From assembly GCF_000702885.1 (NCBI RefSeq), contig NZ_JNKO01000005.1, positions 163,666 to 227,665 of the forward strand: a stretch of DNA of 64,000 bases, written 5' to 3'. The position numbers and the translations under genes are program-made. The notes below the pieces were generated by a model, which saw only the letters and a program-made list of their open reading frames with translations, searched no databases and was not told the DNA's origin. How positions within the stretch are numbered: the stretch's first letter is position 1; each line of letters opens with the position of its first letter. Below are positions 53,000-61,807 of this stretch, piece after piece. Source of the stretch: Oribacterium sp. P6A1 (lineage in GTDB: Bacteria; Bacillota; Clostridia; Lachnospirales; Lachnospiraceae).

Positions 53000-54325
53000 T
53001 TAACCATGGTTCACGGTTATATTCCCGTCAGCATCAAACAGGAGTGGAAAATTACCTGTGTCAACAGCATTTTTCAATGCTTTCACATGGGCTTCTCTTC
53101 TGATCAGCCCTTCTGCCATATTCTGAGCTTCAACATAAAAAGTATGACCATAATATACAAACACTATGTCATAATCCGGGGTTAAAACTTCATGATAAAA
53201 CTGCACTCCCAAGGTATCCTGAAGTTCTTTGAAGGTTAATGTCTCCTGCCTTACATCAAAGAAGGTTTCAAGGGTTCCCTCAATGATATCGTTTTCAGAC
53301 ACAAAAAATCCTGTTCCTTCACTGCACCAGAGGAAACTTTCATCATATTGAAGATACTTGTTTCCTGATGACGGATCCTTTTTCAAACTGCAAAAAAGCA
53401 TCCTTGCTGCCGGAAGTCCGAAACGCTTCTCAATTTCCGAAAAATCCATAGAGAAAACTTCTTCAATTTCTGTATTGTAAAATCCGTATAAACTGCCCTT
53501 AGGCTGTTCTCTAAAATAAGCATCTATGGCATCAATGTATGTGGGCGACGCAGCCACGCATTCCGACAGATCTCTGCCAAGGTGCTCTTCTGTCACAGTC
53601 CACATGAGAAGCTCATTGAATTCTCCCCTGTCCTGATTTAAGTATTTACGGTAATTTTCCGGATCCTTTGTCTTATCCACGCTGTCCATTATACTGTCCA
53701 GCACCAGAAAATCAGTTTTTTCCAATGAATCGTTCTTTACAGAAAATGCATAATGATGCACCGAATCCTTTCCTGTACGAACAAGAAGCTTACCCTTTTC
53801 ATCACCGTATCCGATATCAAATCCAACAGCCTGCTCAGTATCAAGCACAGTATATTCCACTTCCTTATTGCCCTTATCCACATAAGCCACCATAGATAAG
53901 TATTTTCCGTTTTCATCCGGCAGATTTGATGCAGCTGCCATTTCATAGACATTATCACCGTCCACATCGACGACACAGTAGTACCCGCCCTCTGAAAAAT
54001 TCGTTTGCAATATCTCTCTGTATGCTGCTGCGGCGAATCTGTTGAATTCGTTATCGGTACTTTCCATCACAACAGACTCAGACCCTGCGTCCTGTGATTC
54101 ACGAAGTTCCACAGTCATTTTATCTTCCGGAGATTCAGGTACAACTTCCGTTTCACGGCTTTCTTCACCGCTCTGATTAAGGTCCGTGCCACTCAGGTTC
54201 CGGTCTGTTTCCGCAGTCGAAGACGTATCAGCAATTCTTTCAGTCCCCGTTTCCTTTGCCTTCTCTTTTCCGGTCCCGCAGCCGGAGAGAAACATTACCA
54301 GAATAATGATTAATACTCTATACAT
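53000..54325 (-). CDS. Lipoprotein of unknown function with acidic linker
   Basis: 441 aa. The signal peptide ends in FLSGC (Cys16), followed by about 70 residues of low-complexity Thr/Ser/Glu linker (GTERIADTSSTAETDRN and on). The globular part starts near residue 95 (FNRFAAAAYREILQTNF). It contains YYCVVDVDGDNVYEMAAAS, an aspartate-rich DVDGDNV turn that looks like a calcium-binding or FG-GAP-like loop of Lachnospiraceae surface proteins. I do not recognise a named family. It is a single gene between the polysaccharide operon and the divergent PfoR-like gene. Confidence 0.7.
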   Translation of the reverse strand: MYRVLIIILVMFLSGCGTGKEKAKETGTERIADTSSTAETDRNLSGTDLNQSGEESRETEVVPESPEDKMTVELRESQDAGSESVVMESTDNEFNRFAAAAYREILQTNFSEGGYYCVVDVDGDNVYEMAAASNLPDENGKYLSMVAYVDKGNKEVEYTVLDTEQAVGFDIGYGDEKGKLLVRTGKDSVHHYAFSVKNDSLEKTDFLVLDSIMDSVDKTKDPENYRKYLNQDRGEFNELLMWTVTEEHLGRDLSECVAASPTYIDAIDAYFREQPKGSLYGFYNTEIEEVFSMDFSEIEKRFGLPAARMLFCSLKKDPSSGNKYLQYDESFLWCSEGTGFFVSENDIIEGTLETFFDVRQETLTFKELQDTLGVQFYHEVLTPDYDIVFVYYGHTFYVEAQNMAEGLIRREAHVKALKNAVDTGNFPLLFDADGNITVNHG

Positions 54326-54678
54326 AAAATCCCCTCAACACTTCTGATATGTACTATAAAAGTTTCATAAGTCTTCTGCCGTATGTGCTTCCGCAAAAGC
54401 AGGAGACAGACTTTTTTGAACCGATGGATACTCACTCTAATCACCATCAATTTTACACTAAATCTGATTACCGGTTAAGTCATTCCACCGGATGAAAGAA
54501 CACATATAAAGGATGTGAATATCAACAGGGGATAACGAACCGCTTCTCTCTTTCCGTTCACACTTATTCATATAAAAGATTTTTATATATCCGATATAAG
54601 CACTTTAGTGTAAAATGTTTTTCGATTGCATATTTTTTAACAATTAGTGTTATTTATTGTGTAAATGAAGGGAGTATT
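54326..54678. other. Divergent intergenic region, no gene
   Basis: 353 bases between divergent genes. It is AT-rich toward the right, with a TATATATCCGATATA-type stretch near 54585-54600. GGGAGTATT is the ribosome site of the plus-strand gene. No clear promoter pair, riboswitch or open frame was recognised. Confidence 0.5.
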
Positions 54679-55767
54679 ATGGAAAATTTCAAATCATTTT
54701 TGAAACGGAAAGACATCGAGATCTCGATACAGCGATATCTCATTGACGCATTGGGCGCCATGGCTCAGGGATTGTTCGCATCCCTCCTTATAGGCACCAT
54801 TTTAAATACACTTGGAACTCAGTTCCACATTTCATTCCTTACCAGGATCATCGCCAACATAGGCGGGACAGATTACACAGTCGGAGGTCTTGCTTCTGCC
54901 ATGAGCGGCTCTGCCATGGCTGTTGCCATCGGTTACGCGCTCCACTGTCCTCCATTGGTTCTCTTCTCTTTGGTAACTGTCGGGTTTGCCTCCAATGCTT
55001 TAGGCGGAGCCGGTGGACCGCTTGCAGTTCTTTTCATCGCTATCATTGCGGCAGAAATAGGAAAGGCTGTTTCAAAAGAAACCAAGATAGATATTCTAGT
55101 AACACCCCTTGCAACCATAGGCGTAGGTATCTTTCTTTCATCAGCGTGGGCTCCGGCCATTGGAGCTGCTGCCCTCAAAACAGGAAATCTGATCATGTGG
55201 GCTACAGGACAACAACCCTTCATCATGGGCATGCTTGTATCTGTGATAGTCGGGATTGCCCTTACTCTGCCTATTTCTTCTGCTGCCATCTGCGCTGCCC
55301 TGGGTCTCACAGGTCTCGCAGGCGGCGCTGCCGTTGCAGGATGCTGCGCCCAGATGGTAGGATTTGCATTTATGAGCTTTAAAGAAAACGGAGTGGGAGG
55401 TCTCGTTTCTCAGGGAATCGGAACCTCCATGCTCCAGATGGGAAATATAATAAAGAATCCTAAAATATGGATATCTCCTATTCTCTGCTCTGCCATAACA
55501 GGTCCTCTTGCCACCTGTGTATTTAAAATGCAGATGAACGGAAGTCCCATATCTTCCGGCATGGGCACCTGCGGCTTTGTGGGACAGATCGGAATATATA
55601 CAGGCTGGTTAAACAACATCTCCGAAGGAACAAAGGCCTGCATAACCGCATCCGACTGGACGGGAATGTTTCTGATCTGCTTCATTCTTCCTGCGGTTCT
55701 TTGTCCTGTATTCAATTCCCTCTTCATGAAACTCGGATGGGTAAAGACAGGGGACATGAAACTGTAA
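54679..55767 (+). CDS. PfoR/PTS EIIC-2-like membrane protein
   Basis: 362 aa with about ten hydrophobic helices and long Gly/Ala-rich stretches. The start RYLIDALGAMAQGLFASLLIG, then GGTDYTVGGLASAMSGSAMA, matches the COG3641 group (PfoR, annotated as a PTS EIIC-like protein or putative toxin-gene regulator in Clostridium). SSGMGTCGFVGQIGIYTGW near the C-terminus is also typical. There are no EIIA or EIIB domains and no PTS genes next to it, so sugar transport is unproven. It converges with the AraC gene downstream. Confidence 0.8.
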   Translation: MENFKSFLKRKDIEISIQRYLIDALGAMAQGLFASLLIGTILNTLGTQFHISFLTRIIANIGGTDYTVGGLASAMSGSAMAVAIGYALHCPPLVLFSLVTVGFASNALGGAGGPLAVLFIAIIAAEIGKAVSKETKIDILVTPLATIGVGIFLSSAWAPAIGAAALKTGNLIMWATGQQPFIMGMLVSVIVGIALTLPISSAAICAALGLTGLAGGAAVAGCCAQMVGFAFMSFKENGVGGLVSQGIGTSMLQMGNIIKNPKIWISPILCSAITGPLATCVFKMQMNGSPISSGMGTCGFVGQIGIYTGWLNNISEGTKACITASDWTGMFLICFILPAVLCPVFNSLFMKLGWVKTGDMKL

Positions 55768-55881
55768 CCCAAAATACATAATCACCTTTTCCGCAGGGTA
55801 CTCGTTTAATAAAAAGAAGCCGAAACGTAAATCATAAGACACACCTGCAGGTTTCATTCATCATAAGATCAGGGGAAGGCA

Positions 55882-56769
55882 TCATTTTTTCTTTCTCCAC
55901 TCCAGGGGTGTGCATCCGAATTCTTTCATGAACATGCGGTTAAAGTAACTCTGTTCTCCTATTCCGCAGGCATTGGCAATGTATGATATGGGTTCATCAC
56001 TTGACATAAGCAGCTTACTTCCCATTTCAAGCCGATAACTGTTCAGAAAATTAATGGGAGTTTTTTGCGTGAACCTGTTGAACAGATTTCCGCACTTCGA
56101 GCGGCTCACACCGGCAGCTCCCGCTATATCGTCCAGAGTGATTTTCTCACTGTAATGCTCATAGATATATGCCGTCATCCTTCTCTGAAGGGCTATATCA
56201 CTGTTGTATGATACCGGAATGTCTTTTTCGGATATATATACCTGATACAATCTTCGAAAAATCATGTATATATATCCGATGACATCCAGTTCATATCCTG
56301 CCGGCTTCCCGGTTACAAGCTCATACAACTCATCAAAAATATCAGATATCAGTTTCGCGTAACTGTTCCTTCCATCCATCTGAACATGGGCAAAGTCCGG
56401 ATTACGTATGATGGGAAGTATATACTTCTCATATATCTCCTTGTTCTGGGACAGCAAATCGGTTTTTACCGTAAGAACGTCCAGATCTCCGGTTACGGCT
56501 TCTGTATTATAGACTCTGTGAAGGGTATCATAATTTATGAAGCAAAGCTCCCCGGGATTCAAAAGAACATCAGAATCATTTACATGACAATGTATATTCC
56601 CTTTCCTTATTCTGATGATTTCAATTTCATCATGCCAGTGAAGCAGTTCTTCATGACTGACATCTGCCATAACCACCTTCTGTTCCAGTTTGACCGGAAG
56701 AGATCCGAATTCAAACGTAGTACATTTTCTTTCTGTTTCTTTTAGTGAACCTTTGAACGCTAAATCCAT
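55882..56769 (-). CDS. AraC-family transcriptional regulator with cupin sensor
   Basis: 295 aa. The N-terminal cupin-type sensing domain has LHWHDEIEIIRIRKGNIHCH and LLNPGELCFINYDTLHRVYN. The C-terminal AraC DNA-binding domain (residues 190-295) has both helix-turn-helix units: LDDIAGAAGVSRSKCGNLFN and ISYIANACGIGEQSYFNRMF, with final KEFGCTPLEWRKK. Such regulators often control sugar-use genes. The target is unknown; no carbohydrate gene is adjacent on its strand. Confidence 0.9.
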   Translation of the reverse strand: MDLAFKGSLKETERKCTTFEFGSLPVKLEQKVVMADVSHEELLHWHDEIEIIRIRKGNIHCHVNDSDVLLNPGELCFINYDTLHRVYNTEAVTGDLDVLTVKTDLLSQNKEIYEKYILPIIRNPDFAHVQMDGRNSYAKLISDIFDELYELVTGKPAGYELDVIGYIYMIFRRLYQVYISEKDIPVSYNSDIALQRRMTAYIYEHYSEKITLDDIAGAAGVSRSKCGNLFNRFTQKTPINFLNSYRLEMGSKLLMSSDEPISYIANACGIGEQSYFNRMFMKEFGCTPLEWRKKK

Positions 56770-56917
56770 TTATTCCTCTTTTCATAAATATATCGCCCAG
56801 TGTATAATTCACTTATACACTTATTTTTTGTTCCGGTTTTATCTGTATAACATATTTTCTGTTTTAGTACAATATTTTAGCTCATACGATATTGTTCAAT
56901 TTTTTAAGTAGATTTTG

Positions 56918-57033
56918 CAATCATAAGCAACTTTAAAATGATATTATTCAATCACAAGCAAAGCAGAGCCACCCGGGAACAGGATTCCCTGAGTGAAAAT
57001 ACCTGCTTTGCAGTAATTCAAAATATCATTTTT
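56918..57033 (+). promoter_or_regulatory. Structured leader with direct repeats before the NrdI-rubrerythrin gene
   Basis: CAATCATAAGCAA (56918-56930) and CAATCACAAGCAA (56949-56961) are direct repeats 31 bases apart, about three helical turns. The second overlaps a long imperfect hairpin: AAAATGATATT pairs with AATATCATTTTT, GCAAAGCAG with CTGCTTTGC, and GGGAA with TTCCC inside. A TTTTTTT tract follows. It resembles a terminator or attenuator placed 50 bases before the coding start, so expression is probably conditional. It does not match a riboswitch I know. Confidence 0.55.
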
Positions 57034-57085
57034 TTATTATCCATATACAAAACAGGATAATTGTTTAAAGAAAGAAGGTCTAAAT

Positions 57086-58012
57086 ATGAATATTGTTTAT
57101 GCATCAAGAATGGGACACGTAGAAGGAATCATCAAGAGACTTGGAATAAATAATGCTTTGAAAATTGTTGATGGAACCGAGAAGATCGATGGCGACTATG
57201 TGATCTTCACTTATTCAGACGGAAAGGGCATTGTTCCAAAAATCGTTGAGTCTTTCCTTAAGGAAAATTCCGGAGTTAAAGCTGTTGTCGGAAGCGGCAG
57301 CATGGAAAGACATGCAGATACATTCAATTTTGCAGCTGTAAAGATTTCCGAAACCTATGGTGTTCCTCTGATTGCCAAGCTGGACATGGATGGTACTGAT
57401 GAAGACATTAAAAATATAAAGGCTGAACTTATAAAGCTCGGTGTTTCCTTTGATCAGGCAGCTTCATCAGAGAAAAAGAATCCTTATGAAGGAACACAGA
57501 CTGCAAAGAATCTTGAAATAGCTTTTGCAGGTGAATCCGAAGCCAGAAACAAGTACACCTACTTCGCTTCAAAAGCTAAGAAGGAAGGCTTTGAGCAGAT
57601 AGCCGCACTTTTCCTTAAGACAGCGGAAAACGAGAAGGAACATGCAAAGCTCTGGTATAAGGAGCTTTACGGAATCGGTGATACAGCCGAAAATCTCGAG
57701 ACAGCGGCAAACGGCGAGAACTATGAGTGGACAGATATGTATGATGGTTTTGCAAAAACTGCCGATGAGGAAGGTTTCCATGAGCTTGCAGAAAAGTTCC
57801 GTGGTGTTGCCGAAATCGAAAGACATCACGAAGAAAGATACCGTGCTCTTCTGAACAACGTTAAGGCAAAGCAGGTATTTGAAAAGAGCGAAGTCAAGAT
57901 ATGGGAGTGCCGTAATTGCGGACATATAGTAGTGGGAACAAAGGCTCCGGACATCTGCCCGGTATGCGACCATCCGCAGAGCTTCTTTGAGGTTCATGCC
58001 GAGAACTATTGA
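57086..58012 (+). CDS. NrdI-like flavodoxin fused to rubrerythrin
   Basis: 308 aa, three parts. Residues 1-135 resemble NrdI, the flavodoxin of class Ib ribonucleotide reductase: [53 protein letters not shown], then [16 protein letters not shown]. Residues 150-265 are a ferritin-like diiron domain with [29 protein letters not shown] and [13 protein letters not shown] supplying the Glu/His ligands. Residues 273-300 are a rubredoxin site (CRNCGH, CPVCDHP). Rubrerythrins reduce peroxide in anaerobes; the flavodoxin domain could pass electrons to the iron centres (inference). There are no nrdE/nrdF genes nearby. AGAAGGTCTAAAT precedes ATG. Confidence 0.87.
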   Translation: MNIVYASRMGHVEGIIKRLGINNALKIVDGTEKIDGDYVIFTYSDGKGIVPKIVESFLKENSGVKAVVGSGSMERHADTFNFAAVKISETYGVPLIAKLDMDGTDEDIKNIKAELIKLGVSFDQAASSEKKNPYEGTQTAKNLEIAFAGESEARNKYTYFASKAKKEGFEQIAALFLKTAENEKEHAKLWYKELYGIGDTAENLETAANGENYEWTDMYDGFAKTADEEGFHELAEKFRGVAEIERHHEERYRALLNNVKAKQVFEKSEVKIWECRNCGHIVVGTKAPDICPVCDHPQSFFEVHAENY

Positions 58013-58101
58013 TAAGCGGGCAGAAAATCACCATGGTAGGTTTCTCGGATCTGTATCCCCTAAGCTGGTACTTCATCCAAAAAACTCTTTTAGAAAAAAT
58101 G

Positions 58102-58133
58102 ATCGGGCAGGGATACATCCCTACCCGATTTTT
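58102..58133 (+). terminator. Terminator after the NrdI-rubrerythrin gene
   Basis: ATCGGGCAGGGA pairs with TCCCTACCCGAT across TACA (one bulged position) and is followed by TTTTTA. It is about 90 bases past the stop. Confidence 0.8.
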
Positions 58134-58246
58134 ATTAAGACGTGCTTCATTCATTTCAAATCTTCAGATTCATGACAGCATACACGTTGATTTATTAATA
58201 GAACTTAACGAACCGGTTTTAAATAAAATCAATACAAATTCCGGTT

Positions 58247-59536
58247 CTATGAGAAAACCTTTTTCATGTTGTTCAGTTCTTCCTGTTTTTCCTCGTCATC
58301 AAAATTCTGATAAGCAAAAACTCCAAATCCGCTTACAGCCCCGGTATTGCGGGCATATTGAATCTCCCTTGAAATGATATCACTGTATCTGAGCCATTCG
58401 GGCGTCTCATTTCCATCCCAGGTATCAGTATTACATTTATAAAGCGCAAGCCCTACACATAATTTCACCGGGCTTTGCAGCTTATCCTTCAATTTGATCC
58501 AGTCTGAAAGACATGTTGCATAAGCATGGGGCGCAGACACGCCCTTTCCTGTTTTCGCTTCAAAACCATGATAAATCTGGGGCATGATGTAATCCACATA
58601 CTGATTTGAACTCATCCATAGATCAATGTCTACAAAATATGCCTTGTCACTTCGAAGACTGGACAAAAGCGGAACCGGACTTACTCCAAAGACTGCCTTG
58701 GGATTTCCTTCATGTACCGCCTCATGCACACTGCGAATCAGAGCAGAGACATTGTCCCTTCTCCATTCTGTAAGGCTTTTGGAAGATCCTGATGACTCAT
58801 AATCCGAATAATCAAAGGACTGTCTATCCGATAATTCCGGATAAAAATAATCATCAAACTGAACTCCATCCACAGGATAACTCGTAACCACTTCCTTAAC
58901 GGCACTTACCAGCAAATCCTGTACCTCCTTACGGGCGGGATTGAGATAATACTCTCCGTCATGAAGAAGGACATTTCCGTTATTGACCCATGTATTCAGA
59001 AAAGAATCCGCCGGCACGTCTTCCCACTTTTTTGCATAGCCGGTTACTCGGTATGGATTAAGCCATGCATGAAAAGAGAGACCATGCTTATGGGCACTGT
59101 CAATCATGTATGAAAGAGGATCAAATTCAGGCGCTGTTTTTTTAGTAGGCACCAGATTCGACTCCGGAAATGTTTTAAGCTTTTTCCCATAACTGTCGGA
59201 ATGACTGTGAACATGGCAAAAAATGGCATTTAATCCTTTTGAGCGGATATCTTCCATTATCAGGTCTGTTTTCTCCTGAAAAGCCTTAGGATCTGACGGC
59301 ATCTCCATCCAGTCAAGATACGAGAACCATACTCCCCGTAATTCCCCCGATCCGGATGATGATGTGGTGTCAGAAACATTGGGTCCTGACACAGGTTCCG
59401 CCCATCCCCTGAAATTTACGGTGAGGCACATAAGCATACATATAAATATGCAAAAAAGCTTATGCACTCCTGTTTCTCGTATATAATTATTTTTTAAATG
59501 CAACATCCCCATATACTTTATTTTCCTTATGATCAA
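58247..59536 (-). CDS. GHL10/DUF187-family secreted glycosidase-like protein
   Basis: 429 aa. A signal peptide or membrane anchor lies around residues 26-46 (LFCIFICMLMCLTVNF). The (beta/alpha)8 region starts ELRGVWFSYLDWMEMPSD and contains KGLNAIFCHVHSHSDSYG, LSFHAWLNPYRVTGYAKKW, YPVDGVQFDDYFYPEL and VDYIMPQIYHGFEAKTGK. These are marks of the YddW/GHL10 family, whose members act on glycans or peptidoglycan; the acids in DGVQFDDYF are the probable catalytic ones. The first ATG has a poor ribosome site, so the ATG at 59512 or the one two codons later may be the real start. Single gene. Confidence 0.85.
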   Translation of the reverse strand: MIIRKIKYMGMLHLKNNYIRETGVHKLFCIFICMLMCLTVNFRGWAEPVSGPNVSDTTSSSGSGELRGVWFSYLDWMEMPSDPKAFQEKTDLIMEDIRSKGLNAIFCHVHSHSDSYGKKLKTFPESNLVPTKKTAPEFDPLSYMIDSAHKHGLSFHAWLNPYRVTGYAKKWEDVPADSFLNTWVNNGNVLLHDGEYYLNPARKEVQDLLVSAVKEVVTSYPVDGVQFDDYFYPELSDRQSFDYSDYESSGSSKSLTEWRRDNVSALIRSVHEAVHEGNPKAVFGVSPVPLLSSLRSDKAYFVDIDLWMSSNQYVDYIMPQIYHGFEAKTGKGVSAPHAYATCLSDWIKLKDKLQSPVKLCVGLALYKCNTDTWDGNETPEWLRYSDIISREIQYARNTGAVSGFGVFAYQNFDDEEKQEELNNMKKVFS

Positions 59537-59916
59537 TTATTTAAGGTATTCCATTATTTATACAAGAGACTACAGCTTCATCCACAGCTTCAGCTTCATC
59601 CTTTGTACCGTTATAGAAAAAGATGTACCGCGGTGTAGGTATCTTTTCAAGATCCGATACATCCTTGTATACTTTGTTACACTACCCGAACTACATTTGA
59701 CTTGTCAATAAATATATTTTTATTTTTCTCTATTAAAAAGATTTGCACTGATTAATTAATATTTTTATAAACATCTTATTCCGGTTTATTGTTTTGACGA
59801 AAAATAATTGGGCACTTATTTAAAACAATCTGTAGTTTTTCTATTTCAAAAGATAATCTCTCTACAGATTAAAACTTAATTTAAAAGGGAATGTATCCCG
59901 GAAATGGAGTTGATTT
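59537..59916. other. Divergent intergenic region, no gene
   Basis: 380 bases, strongly AT-rich from 59700. It separates the GHL10-like gene from the lipoprotein gene. A short GGTATC/GATCC-like pairing near 59637-59660 is weak. GGAGTTGATTT before 59917 is the ribosome site. No clear open frame or structured RNA was seen. Confidence 0.5.
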
Positions 59917-60987
59917 ATGAGGAAGCGGATTTTTTGTTCACTTTTTGTCTCAATGCTTACATCAGCTGCTATAATCAGTGGATGTGGAACAACAGGCATA
60001 CCGGAAGTAAGTGTAAATTTACCGGAGAACAGTGAAGTAACAGAACTGGAAACTGAAACCGTGGAAACAACTGAAGCTGTTACTGCAGATATTCCGGATA
60101 TTACAATTGAAGATATTAAGGAAGCCAATAGCCATGATAAAATCTTTTCAAATCACAGTAACTGGTTAAGCGAAGTGAAAGTATCTGAAGCTGATTCAGG
60201 TATAGCGGTACAGGCTTATGAATTATTTGGTTTTACATCTTTTCACGAAAACGGTATAGCCTATTTTGAAACAGATTACCTTGATGATGATATGGAATCA
60301 CACAAATATGAAACTTCGTTATTTAACGGTGAAACAGATTATTATCATAATGCAGACTTAAAGAAAGATCAGAAACTGTTTGCCGGCTGGTACGCCATGT
60401 CAGATGATGAGAAGGAGGATACTCTTAAATCCAAATTCGGACATCCTGACTGTTTTACCCCTTTTACCTATAACGAAGATATCCATGAAACCATTGATTC
60501 TGTTCAGGATGCCAATGACGGAACACTGACTGTAATAACACATATTCCCACAGAGCTCTGCCCTGAAATCAAAAATCTCCCGGATGAATGGAAGGGAGGA
60601 AAAGTCAGATATACATATACTTTAGATAAAGAGACCCTTGAGATGTCAGAACTAGTATGTGAAATCGTGGTGGATGGTAAAACCTATGAATTTCTGACAC
60701 AGAAGGATACCTATGATGTTGATACACCTGAAGGCTACTACAAAATGTGCTCTCTTGTTTATGACTACAAAAATGATGAAATTAAAGAGCCGAGAACATT
60801 GACAGTTATTTATGACCCTGATACGGATGATGAAGAGTCTTTCAGAATTACGGTAGATTATGCTTACCGGATGATTCCGAATATTCGTAAAGGATATAGT
60901 CTTTACAAAGATCCAAAAGGTAAGATTCCTTTCACAGGCAGCAGCACCGAAAATGCAGATGTTACTATGTTCGCCATAAAAGACTGA
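59917..60987 (+). CDS. Lipoprotein of unknown function
   Basis: 356 aa. The signal peptide ends in IISGC (Cys23), followed by a Glu/Thr-rich linker (ELETETVETTEAVTADI) to about residue 58. The mature domain is acidic and mostly beta-strand: KILFSNHSNWLSEVKV-like start (KIFSNHSNWLSEVKV), LCPEIKNLPDEWKGGKVRYT, LSEMLVCEIVVDGKTYEF-like strand pairs, and a final YRMIPNIRKGYSLYKDP segment. No named family is recognised. Similar single-domain lipoproteins sense or bind ligands at the cell surface, but nothing here shows a ligand. Followed by a strong terminator. Confidence 0.75.
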   Translation: MRKRIFCSLFVSMLTSAAIISGCGTTGIPEVSVNLPENSEVTELETETVETTEAVTADIPDITIEDIKEANSHDKIFSNHSNWLSEVKVSEADSGIAVQAYELFGFTSFHENGIAYFETDYLDDDMESHKYETSLFNGETDYYHNADLKKDQKLFAGWYAMSDDEKEDTLKSKFGHPDCFTPFTYNEDIHETIDSVQDANDGTLTVITHIPTELCPEIKNLPDEWKGGKVRYTYTLDKETLEMSELVCEIVVDGKTYEFLTQKDTYDVDTPEGYYKMCSLVYDYKNDEIKEPRTLTVIYDPDTDDEESFRITVDYAYRMIPNIRKGYSLYKDPKGKIPFTGSSTENADVTMFAIKD

Positions 60988-61030
60988 TAGTGAATATTAA
61001 CTCTTTTTCTATTCTTAACGATTAAAATAA

Positions 61031-61077
61031 AGCACGAATTACAAACGCCTTTATCAAATGGGATTGTAATTCGTGCT
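61031..61077. terminator. Bidirectional terminator
   Basis: AGCACGAATTACAA pairs perfectly with TTGTAATTCGTGCT (14 base pairs, 19-base loop). TCTTTTTT follows on the plus strand and TTATTTTAAT on the minus strand. It separates the convergent lipoprotein and 3-TM genes. Confidence 0.9.
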
Positions 61078-61089
61078 TCTTTTTTGAAA

Positions 61090-61434
61090 TCATACTCCCT
61101 GTCCTGCAATGAACATCAGGACCGCAAGTAACACTCCCGGAACATAAACAAGTATCTCCAGAATACCCAGTATTAAAAATTTTCTGGCCTCCGGTACACC
61201 TTCTTTTATTGCCTTTGAAGCGAACACCGTTCCGAAAACAGATAAAAGAAGACAGGGTAAGTGTGCTAAAAATAAACTCATGAGACCTGCAAATGCAAAA
61301 ACAGTATAAATCAGACCTCTGTTTGTGGGAGCTTGAAGTATTGCTGCAAGAACAAAGCATATTACGGTAACAACAAGAACAATGACCGGAATCAATGTCA
61401 GTATTTTAGCCTTTTTATAATTACTGTTCTTCAT
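61090..61434 (-). CDS. Small membrane protein, three predicted helices
   Basis: 114 aa from the ATG at 61434 (121 aa if the ATG at 61455 is used). Hydrophobic segments are ILTLIPVIVLVVTVICFVLA, a middle stretch ending LSLFLAHLPCLLLSVFG-like, and ILGILEILVYVPGVLLAVLM, joined by basic loops. No motif identifies a function. The start at 61434 overlaps the tail of an upstream reading frame (61435-61620 region) that looks like lipoprotein debris. Confidence 0.6.
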   Translation of the reverse strand: MKNSNYKKAKILTLIPVIVLVVTVICFVLAAILQAPTNRGLIYTVFAFAGLMSLFLAHLPCLLLSVFGTVFASKAIKEGVPEARKFLILGILEILVYVPGVLLAVLMFIAGQGV

Positions 61435-61625
61435 ATTCACCGTGGTACCCGCCATTCATATCACCGTAACCTGGATAGTATCTTAATTCAATCAGTTCTC
61501 CCATGGCAGTATGTTCACTGAATTCCCCATTTACAGTGGTTTCCTGTTTATGTCCTGACTCAATGTTTATTTCTGCTGCATCTAAGCTATTATCGCATGC
61601 GCATAGAGTTACTGCTCCTTATCGA
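61423..61625 (-). pseudogene. Remnant of a lipoprotein-like gene without start
   Basis: On the minus strand VTLCACDNSLDAAEINIESG continues for about 60 residues to HGEYEEQ and stop, overlapping the 3-TM gene. LCAC looks like a lipobox, but a stop lies four codons upstream and no signal peptide remains. The GELIELRYYPGYGDMNGGYH part looks like the start of a Lachnospiraceae lipoprotein domain. A separate 24-residue tail (MLFQAKNEVYADFSFVFD) abuts it in another frame. Confidence 0.45.
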
Positions 61626-61651
61626 ACACGAAGCTGAAATCCGCATAAACT

Positions 61652-61801
61652 TCATTCTTTGCCTGGAACAGCATTGTCTTTCCGTAAGGCACGGTCATTG
61701 TGATGGATAACTGTAACCTCTGAACCAAGCTCTATTGCCATTGAAGCAAATTCCATGGCGATGATTCCAGCGCCTATAAACGCTATTCTCTTGATGATGT
61801 G
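61652..61801 (-). pseudogene. Fragment of a pyridine-nucleotide disulfide oxidoreductase
   Basis: RIAFIGAGIIAMEFASMAIE and the following LGSEVTVIHHNDRALRK are the NAD-binding Rossmann segment (GxGxxxxEFA) of glutathione-reductase-like enzymes. Only about 49 codons remain, with no start and stops on both sides. It lies just past the stop of the glycine-rich gene, in the same frame. Confidence 0.75.
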
Positions 61802-61807
61802 TTATGT

